Shown piece after piece: positions 6,759 through 11,833 of a DNA stretch of 11,833 nt (positions are counted from its first letter, which is position 1; each line of letters starts with the position of its first letter). This stretch comes from Azoarcus sp. (lineage in GTDB: Bacteria; Pseudomonadota; Gammaproteobacteria; Burkholderiales; Rhodocyclaceae), in contig JAIRLA010000032.1 in the NCBI GenBank assembly GCA_031259795.1, forward strand, positions 1 to 11,833, in the 5' to 3' direction. Below the pieces are notes generated by a model. The model was not told where the DNA came from. It made no database searches and worked only from the letters and a program-made list of their open reading frames with translations. Both the position numbers and the translations under genes were made by a program.

Positions 6759-9086
6759 TCAGAATGTCGCGCCAAGCTGGAACTGGAAGGGCTCCGCCTC
6801 GTCGCCGTCTTTTTTCCGCAGGGGGAAACCCAGGCTGAACTTGAGCGGAGCGATTGGCGAATTCCACGATAATGCCAGTCCGGCACTATAACGCAAATCG
6901 CCGAGCCTGATGCGCGCATCATCGCCCGTGTCCGGGTCCTTGCCCCAGACGTAACCGGCATCGACGAAAGTCGAGATGCGGAACGAACGGTCATGTCCCG
7001 ATCCCGGCATCGGGAAGAAGAATTCGGCGGTGCCGACGATCTTGCGCGTACCCCCGGCCGCATCGCCCTCGGAGTCTTTCGGCCCCAGCGAGCTTTGCTC
7101 ATAACCACGCACCGAACCGATGCCGCCGACGAAAAAGTTCTTGTAGAACGGTACGGGCTTGCCGTCGTAGCCCTTGGCCCAGCCCAGTTCACTGTTGAGC
7201 ATCAACGCATAATCGCGCCCGAACGGGAACCAGCGCTGGTATTGATAATTGAGCTTGCCATAGCGCAGTTCCGCCGGCGGCGCCGCGATTTCACCGTAGA
7301 TGCGCTGATAGACGCCCCTGGTCGGATAGAGGAAGCTGTCGCGGCTGTCGCGCCCCCAGCCCGCGGTCAGCAGCAGGCTGCTCACGGAGACCGTGCCGAT
7401 GCCGCTTTCGTCGCTGCAATCGAAATCGCGGCAGAACTGTAGATATTGTTCCGGGCTGTCCGCGTAGGTGTTGATCTTGGTGCGGTCGACGCCCACGCCG
7501 AAACTGATGCTGTCGTCTTCGGCGATCGGGTAGCCCACGCGCAGGCCGACGCCGTTCGATACGGTCTTGTAGCGCGAGATCGAGTAGGTTTGCGAGGGAT
7601 CGTAAGTACGATGGTAAAGATCCCACCCCAGGCTCACGCCATCGACGGTGTAATACGGATTGGTGAAGGAAAGCGAAATGGTGCGGCTCGACTTGCTGGT
7701 GTCGACCCCCAGCACCACGTTGTTGCCGGAACCGAAAAGATTGCGCTCCGACACCGAGGCCGACAGCACGATCTTTTCGGAGCTGGAATAACCCGCCCCG
7801 AGCATCAGGTTGCCGGTTCGCCGCTCCTTGACCGCGAAATCGACATCGACCTGATCGGTCGTGCCCGCCACCGGCGGCGTCTCGACCGTGACCTCGTCGA
7901 AAAATCCGAGCCGGTCAATGCGCGTGCGCGAGCGGTTGATCGCCGCCGCGTCATACCAGGCGCTTTCCATTTGCCGCATTTCGCGGCGGATGATCTCATC
8001 GCGCGTCTTGGTGTTGCCGCTCACGTTGATGCGGCGCACGTACACGCGGCGGCCGGGATCGACAAAAATGGTAAACGCGACTTCGCGCTTGTCCTTGTCG
8101 ACCTCGGGCGTGGCATTGACATTGGCGAAGGCGTAGCCCTCATTGCCCAGGCGGTCGGTGATCGCCTTGGTGGTCTCGGTCAGGCGCTCGCGCGAAAAAA
8201 CCTCGCCCGGATGGACGGAGGTCAGCTTCAGGTATTCCGCCTCGGGCAGCACCAGATCGCCGGTATAGCGCACGCCCGTGACGGTATAGCGCTCGCCTTC
8301 GTGGATATTGATCGTGATGTAGATGCTCTTCTTGTCCGGCGTGATGGAGACCTGGGTGGATTCGATATTGAAATCGAGATAACCGCGATCGAGATAGTGC
8401 GAGCGCAGGCGTTCGAGATCGGCGGCCAGCTTCTGGCGCGAATACTGGTCGTTTTTGGTATACCAGGTCAGCCAGCCCGGCGTGGAAAGCTCGAAGAGAT
8501 CGAGCAGATCGCCGCTCTTGAACACCTTGGCGCCAACGATCTTGATCTGGCCGATACGGGCGATGTCGCCCTCGTCCACACTGAACGTAATGCCGACGCG
8601 ATTGCGTTCGAGCGGCGTCACCGTGGTGGTGACAGTCGCGCCGTACTTGCCCCGTCCGAGATATTGGCGCTTGATCTCCTGCTCGGCGCGGTCGAGAAGG
8701 GCGCGGTCGAACGTGCGCGACTCCGCCAGTTCGATCTCGCGCAATCCTTTCTTGAGCGCGTCGGCATCGAACTCCTTGACGCCGACGAAGTCGATGCGGG
8801 CGATGGCCGGGCGTTCATCGACGACCACGACCAGCACGCCGTCGTCGGTCTCGATGCGCACATCACGGAAAAACCCCGTGCCGAACAGGGCGCGGATCGC
8901 CTCGGCGGCCCGCCCCTCGTCGAAAACGTCGCCGACCTTCACCGGCAGGTAGTTGAACACCGTCCCCGCCTCGGTTCGTTGCAGGCCCTCCACGCGAATG
9001 TCCTTGACTGTGAAAGGATCGAAAGCCAGGGCCGGGGCGGAAACGAAAAGGGCCGCGATCAGCCCGGGAAGTCGCGTGTAATTCAT
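6759..9086 (-). CDS. bamA: Outer-membrane protein assembly factor BamA
   Basis: The protein has 775 residues. It is an Omp85-family protein that folds and inserts beta-barrel proteins into the outer membrane as the core of the BAM complex. A signal peptide is visible with a likely cut after SAPALA (residue 21), before FDPFTVKDIRVEG. Five POTRA domains follow at roughly 24-92, 93-173, 176-264, 267-345 and 348-421 by eye. The 16-strand barrel runs from ~425 to the end. The loop-6 motif VRGYE is at 659-663, and the chain ends in Phe (QLGATF), as a beta-signal should. Cys552 and Cys557 lie close together in a probable surface loop. The open frame extends upstream into rseP, but the ATG chosen overlaps the rseP stop (ATGA) and begins the signal peptide. 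Confidence 0.98.
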   Translation of the reverse strand: MNYTRLPGLIAALFVSAPALAFDPFTVKDIRVEGLQRTEAGTVFNYLPVKVGDVFDEGRAAEAIRALFGTGFFRDVRIETDDGVLVVVVDERPAIARIDFVGVKEFDADALKKGLREIELAESRTFDRALLDRAEQEIKRQYLGRGKYGATVTTTVTPLERNRVGITFSVDEGDIARIGQIKIVGAKVFKSGDLLDLFELSTPGWLTWYTKNDQYSRQKLAADLERLRSHYLDRGYLDFNIESTQVSITPDKKSIYITINIHEGERYTVTGVRYTGDLVLPEAEYLKLTSVHPGEVFSRERLTETTKAITDRLGNEGYAFANVNATPEVDKDKREVAFTIFVDPGRRVYVRRINVSGNTKTRDEIIRREMRQMESAWYDAAAINRSRTRIDRLGFFDEVTVETPPVAGTTDQVDVDFAVKERRTGNLMLGAGYSSSEKIVLSASVSERNLFGSGNNVVLGVDTSKSSRTISLSFTNPYYTVDGVSLGWDLYHRTYDPSQTYSISRYKTVSNGVGLRVGYPIAEDDSISFGVGVDRTKINTYADSPEQYLQFCRDFDCSDESGIGTVSVSSLLLTAGWGRDSRDSFLYPTRGVYQRIYGEIAAPPAELRYGKLNYQYQRWFPFGRDYALMLNSELGWAKGYDGKPVPFYKNFFVGGIGSVRGYEQSSLGPKDSEGDAAGGTRKIVGTAEFFFPMPGSGHDRSFRISTFVDAGYVWGKDPDTGDDARIRLGDLRYSAGLALSWNSPIAPLKFSLGFPLRKKDGDEAEPFQFQLGATF

Positions 9087-10444
9087 GCGGGTATGAGACG
9101 GTTGATGTCGTTGTAAAGGGCAAACGCCATGAGCGTGAGCAGGAGTGTCAGGCCGATGCGCTGGCCAAGCTCCACGACACGCGCGGAAAGCGGCCTGCCC
9201 CGGATAAATTCCAGTGCATAATACAGTAAATGTCCGCCGTCCAGCACGGGCACCGGCAGCAAATTGAGCACGCCGAGGCTGATGCTGATGAACGCCAGCA
9301 AGCGGATGAAGGGCGACAACCCGTGCTGCGACGACTTCCCGGCAATATCGGCGATCGTGATGGGGCCGGAAATATTTTTCGGCGAAATATCGCCGGTAAT
9401 CATCTGCCCGATGGTCTTCAGGCTCAGGACGCATGTTTCCCCGGTCAGGCCTATCGCCTTCGCCAACGCATCGAGCGGCCCATGGCGCACCGTGACGAAC
9501 AGATGATCGAGACGCGCCAGATCGAAACGCGCGTCGATGAAGCCGATGCGCTCGCCGCCCTCCTCCCTCGCGTCCGGCGTGACGACAAAATCATGCCTCT
9601 CCCCGCCGCGGCGCACGGTAAACACCAGCGCCCGCCCGGGCGAAGCGCGCACGGCCTCGATGACGTCCCCGCTCGTCGGCGTCGACTTGCCATCAATGGC
9701 GGCGATCTCATCGCCCTCGCGCAGACCGCCCCTGTCGGCCGCCGCGCCTTTTCCCACCCGGGCAATGCGCGCGGGAGGAAGCTGCGCCCGCAGGCCCATG
9801 AGCGCGATCGGATTCTTCTTGCCCGCGTCATCGAGAGAAAACCCGCGCAAATCGAGCATCCGTTCGGCCTCGTCCCCCGCCGCCGTGCGCACCCGCAGAA
9901 CCGTCTCCCTACGGTCGACCGCGCGGTTCAACAACTTCCAGCTCAAATCCCGCCAGCTTTCCACCGCCTCGCCATCGACGCTCAACACCAGATCGCCCTC
10001 CTCCACCCCGGCGGCGCGCGCCACGCTGGCGGGCGCCTCGGTCAGCGCGGCGATCGGGCGCAGTTCATCGCCGCCGACCACATACAAACCCCAATAAAGG
10101 ACAACGGCCAGGAGCAAATTGAAAAGCGGCCCGGCGGCGGTAATGGCGAAGCGCCGCCCCACCGTCTGGCGGTTGAAGCTGCGGTGCGCCTCATGCCCGG
10201 CCACCTCGCCCTCGCCCTCATCGAGCATCTTGACATAACCGCCGATCGGAAATATCCCCAGCACCCACTCGGTGCCGTCCGCCCCGGCGCGGTATTTGAA
10301 CAATGGACGGCCAAAACCGATGGCAAAGCGCAGCACCTTGACCCCGCACCAGCGCGCGGCCAGATAATGTCCCAACTCATGGACCAGGATCAGCGGCCCC
10401 AGGGCAATGAGAAAAGGAATGACATAGCTGGTGAGAATACTCAT
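9083..10444 (-). CDS. rseP: Site-2 zinc metalloprotease RseP
   Basis: The protein has 453 residues, similar to E. coli RseP. It is an inner-membrane protease that makes the second cut in the anti-sigma factor RseA during envelope stress, and it also clears signal-peptide remnants. The zinc site HELGH (His22, Glu23, His26) lies in the first membrane helix. The third ligand is Asp402 in [11 protein letters not shown] (394-404). AGPLFN (104-109) begins the second helix. Two periplasmic PDZ domains are placed at about 125-205 and 222-305. Last helices are near 380-400 and 428-446. GAGG lies six bases before the ATG, and the start overlaps the dxr stop by 4 bp. Its place just before bamA and skp joins the stress sensor with the assembly machinery. 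Confidence 0.97.
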   Translation of the reverse strand: MSILTSYVIPFLIALGPLILVHELGHYLAARWCGVKVLRFAIGFGRPLFKYRAGADGTEWVLGIFPIGGYVKMLDEGEGEVAGHEAHRSFNRQTVGRRFAITAAGPLFNLLLAVVLYWGLYVVGGDELRPIAALTEAPASVARAAGVEEGDLVLSVDGEAVESWRDLSWKLLNRAVDRRETVLRVRTAAGDEAERMLDLRGFSLDDAGKKNPIALMGLRAQLPPARIARVGKGAAADRGGLREGDEIAAIDGKSTPTSGDVIEAVRASPGRALVFTVRRGGERHDFVVTPDAREEGGERIGFIDARFDLARLDHLFVTVRHGPLDALAKAIGLTGETCVLSLKTIGQMITGDISPKNISGPITIADIAGKSSQHGLSPFIRLLAFISISLGVLNLLPVPVLDGGHLLYYALEFIRGRPLSARVVELGQRIGLTLLLTLMAFALYNDINRLIPA

Positions 10445-11640
10445 GAAGGACCTCGTTTGCCGATCTCGCCGCGGGCGACTTCCCGCGCGCGCGCGTCGGC
10501 TTCCAATACAGCTTCGAGTGTACTCGCTTCATCGCGTTCCGCCCGCTCCAGCGTGGCGGCGATCACCTCGCTGATACGGCAAAAACCCAGACGGCGGTCG
10601 AGGAACGCCGCTACCGCCTCTTCATTGGCGGCATTGAGCGCGGCGGGCATCGTTCCCCCGGCTTCGATCGCCTGGTAAGCCAAGGCGAGACACGGAAAGC
10701 GCTCGAACGCCGGGCGCTCGAAGTTCAGGGTGGCAATGCTGAAAAGATCGAGCGCGCTCACCCCCGAATGAACCCGCTCCGGCCAGGCCAGGGCATGCGC
10801 GATCGGAATGCGCATATCGGGATTACCCAACTGGGCGATGACCGAACCATCGACATAATCGACCATCGAATGCACCACGCTCTGCGGATGGATGACAACC
10901 TCGATCCGGTTGGCCGGCGTGCCGAACAACCAGCGCGCCTCGATCACCTCCAGCCCCTTGTTCATCATGGTCGCGGAATCGACCGAAATCTTGCGCCCCA
11001 TATTCCATACCGGATGAGCGCAGGCATCCTCCGGCGTCACCGCTTCCAGCGCCTGGAGCGGCGTATTGCGGAACGGCCCCCCCGAAGCGGTGAGCAGGAT
11101 ACGGCGCACCCCCGCCGCCTCCGGATCGCGCTGGTAATGCGCGGGCAAGGACTGGAAGATCGCATTGTGCTCACTGTCGATGGGCAACAAACATGCGCCG
11201 GAGGACTCCACCGCATCCATGAAAAGCTGTCCCGACACCACCAGCGCCTCCTTGTTGGCGAGCAACACCTTCTTGCCGGCGCGCACGGCGGCCAGCGCCG
11301 GTTCGAGACCGGCCGCGCCGACGATCGCCGCCAATACCGTACCGGCTGCGGGCGCGCGCGCCACCTCGCACAAGCCCTGCGCGCCGCAGAGCACCTCCGT
11401 CGTACTGAAAGCGGCCCTCAACAAACGCCGCAGATGGTTGGCCGCGGCCTCATCCGCTATCACCGCATAGCGCGGAGAATGACGCAGGCACAAACGCGCC
11501 AGACGCTCGACCTGATGATGAGCCGTGAGCGCGAATACCGAATAACGCTCCGGATTGCGGGAGATGACATCGAGCGCGCTCGCGCCGACCGAACCCGTAG
11601 CGCCGAGAATGACAACATTTTGAATCGCGGGAGTAGACAT
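10441..11640 (-). CDS. dxr: 1-deoxy-D-xylulose 5-phosphate reductoisomerase
   Basis: The protein has 399 residues against 398 in E. coli. It converts 1-deoxy-D-xylulose 5-phosphate to 2-C-methyl-D-erythritol 4-phosphate with NADPH and a divalent metal, the second step of the MEP isoprenoid route. The NADPH-binding GATGSVG is at 13-19 and LLANKEALV at 126-134. Metal ligands are Asp155 and Glu157 ([11 protein letters not shown]) and Glu231. Ser186 (TASGGPF), His209, Ser222, Asn227 and Lys228 match substrate-binding positions. The frame is open upstream to an ATG at 11712, but [16 protein letters not shown] matches the family start, so 11640 was chosen. No good ribosome site is visible before either start. 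It is the first cluster gene in the window; cdsA, its common upstream neighbour, is not adjacent. Confidence 0.96.
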   Translation of the reverse strand: MSTPAIQNVVILGATGSVGASALDVISRNPERYSVFALTAHHQVERLARLCLRHSPRYAVIADEAAANHLRRLLRAAFSTTEVLCGAQGLCEVARAPAAGTVLAAIVGAAGLEPALAAVRAGKKVLLANKEALVVSGQLFMDAVESSGACLLPIDSEHNAIFQSLPAHYQRDPEAAGVRRILLTASGGPFRNTPLQALEAVTPEDACAHPVWNMGRKISVDSATMMNKGLEVIEARWLFGTPANRIEVVIHPQSVVHSMVDYVDGSVIAQLGNPDMRIPIAHALAWPERVHSGVSALDLFSIATLNFERPAFERFPCLALAYQAIEAGGTMPAALNAANEEAVAAFLDRRLGFCRISEVIAATLERAERDEASTLEAVLEADARAREVARGEIGKRGPS

Positions 11641-11671
11641 ATCAAGAGAATCTGTATCAATGAACTTCGAG

Positions 11672-11715
11672 AAAAGGCATGGCGATGCCCGACCGGATGA
11701 AGATACCGCCATGCC
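11672..11715 (-). terminator. Terminator-like or attenuator-like hairpin upstream of dxr
   Basis: On the minus strand GGCATGGCG (11707-11715) pairs perfectly with CGCCATGCC (11676-11684) across a 22-base loop, and TTTTC follows (11675-11671). A shorter competing hairpin, GGCAT-CGCC-ATGCC, uses the same downstream arm and ends at the same T run. The T run is 31 bases before the dxr ATG. It could end an upstream transcript or act in the dxr leader. The T run is short and the large loop weakens the long stem, so it remains a candidate. Confidence 0.4.
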
Positions 11716-11773
11716 CGGGCAGGAAGATACAGGTGTTTTCCGTCTGTCCGGAGCTGCTTTTGTGCATTAGTTC

Positions 11774-11794
11774 AGGGATCAGGGGTCGGGAATC
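11774..11794. repeat. Short imperfect heptad tandem repeat
   Basis: Three consecutive seven-base units read AGGGATC, AGGGGTC and GGGAATC on the plus strand. The run lies in the non-coding stretch upstream of dxr. Three units are few, so it may be a remnant of a longer simple repeat. Confidence 0.45.
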
Positions 11795-11810
11795 AAGAAT
11801 CGGACCGGAT

Positions 11811-11833
11811 CAGCGCCGCTTCGCGCCGTTTGG
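11811..11833 (+). repeat. Possible end of a fourth MITE-like unit, cut by the window edge
   Basis: The final 23 bases (starting CAGCGCCGCT and ending CCGTTTGG) match the terminal inverted repeat of unit I, read in reverse complement, at 20 of 23 positions, including the less conserved CCGTTTGG part. The rest of the element would lie beyond the window. Chance similarity or a coding end of an upstream gene (minus-strand KRREAALIRSDS then stop) cannot be excluded. Confidence 0.4.

Noticed and set aside
11641..11712. Longer dxr start at ATG 11712
   Set aside because: It adds 24 residues not seen in the family, lies inside the hairpin arm and has no ribosome site.
11770..11810. Sigma-70 promoter for dxr on the minus strand (TTGATT with an AT-rich box downstream)
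   Set aside because: Spacing to the possible -10 boxes is 19-21 bases and none is a good match, so it was not called.

Overview
The window is GC-rich and carries a conserved Gram-negative envelope-biogenesis cluster. The order dxr-rseP-bamA-skp-lpxD-fabZ-lpxA-lpxB-rnhB, the protein sequences, and the rRNA/tRNA methyltransferase after rnhB fit a betaproteobacterium, most likely of Rhodocyclales type. That assignment is inference from family knowledge; no 16S or database search was possible.

Layout. At 1-264 (+) is the 3' end of tex, an S1-domain RNA-binding protein. It converges on the minus-strand cluster. The 610 bases between them (265-874) hold no gene and are almost filled by three copies of a MITE-like repeat with inverted termini and internal hairpins. 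From 11640 down to 875 run ten tightly packed minus-strand genes: dxr (isoprenoid precursor synthesis), rseP (site-2 protease of the envelope stress pathway), bamA (outer-membrane protein assembly), skp (periplasmic chaperone), lpxD, fabZ, lpxA, lpxB (lipid A synthesis and its hydroxyacyl supply), rnhB (RNase HII), a small CopD-like membrane protein, and a SpoU/TrmH methyltransferase. Five junctions are stop/start overlaps (dxr/rseP, rseP/bamA, fabZ/lpxA and lpxA/lpxB by 4 bp, lpxB/rnhB by 8 bp). The other gaps are 6-48 bp, so one polycistronic transcript with translational coupling is likely. Upstream of dxr, 11641-11833 has no recognisable gene. It contains a terminator-like hairpin, a short heptad repeat and a sequence resembling the end of the same repeat family.

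How the genes work together: LpxA and LpxD acylate, and LpxB condenses, the lipid A precursors. FabZ works in the fatty-acid cycle that shares hydroxyacyl-ACP with LpxA and LpxD. Skp and BamA deliver and insert the porins that sit beside LPS in the outer membrane. RseP senses failure of that process. Dxr starts the MEP pathway that feeds undecaprenyl phosphate.

No new defence, mobile or biosynthetic system was found. The coding part is ordinary core genome. The points worth a second look are non-coding: the repeat family, with a compensatory base-pair change in one hairpin, and the dxr leader. One smaller point is a bulky residue at the acyl-chain ruler position of LpxA.
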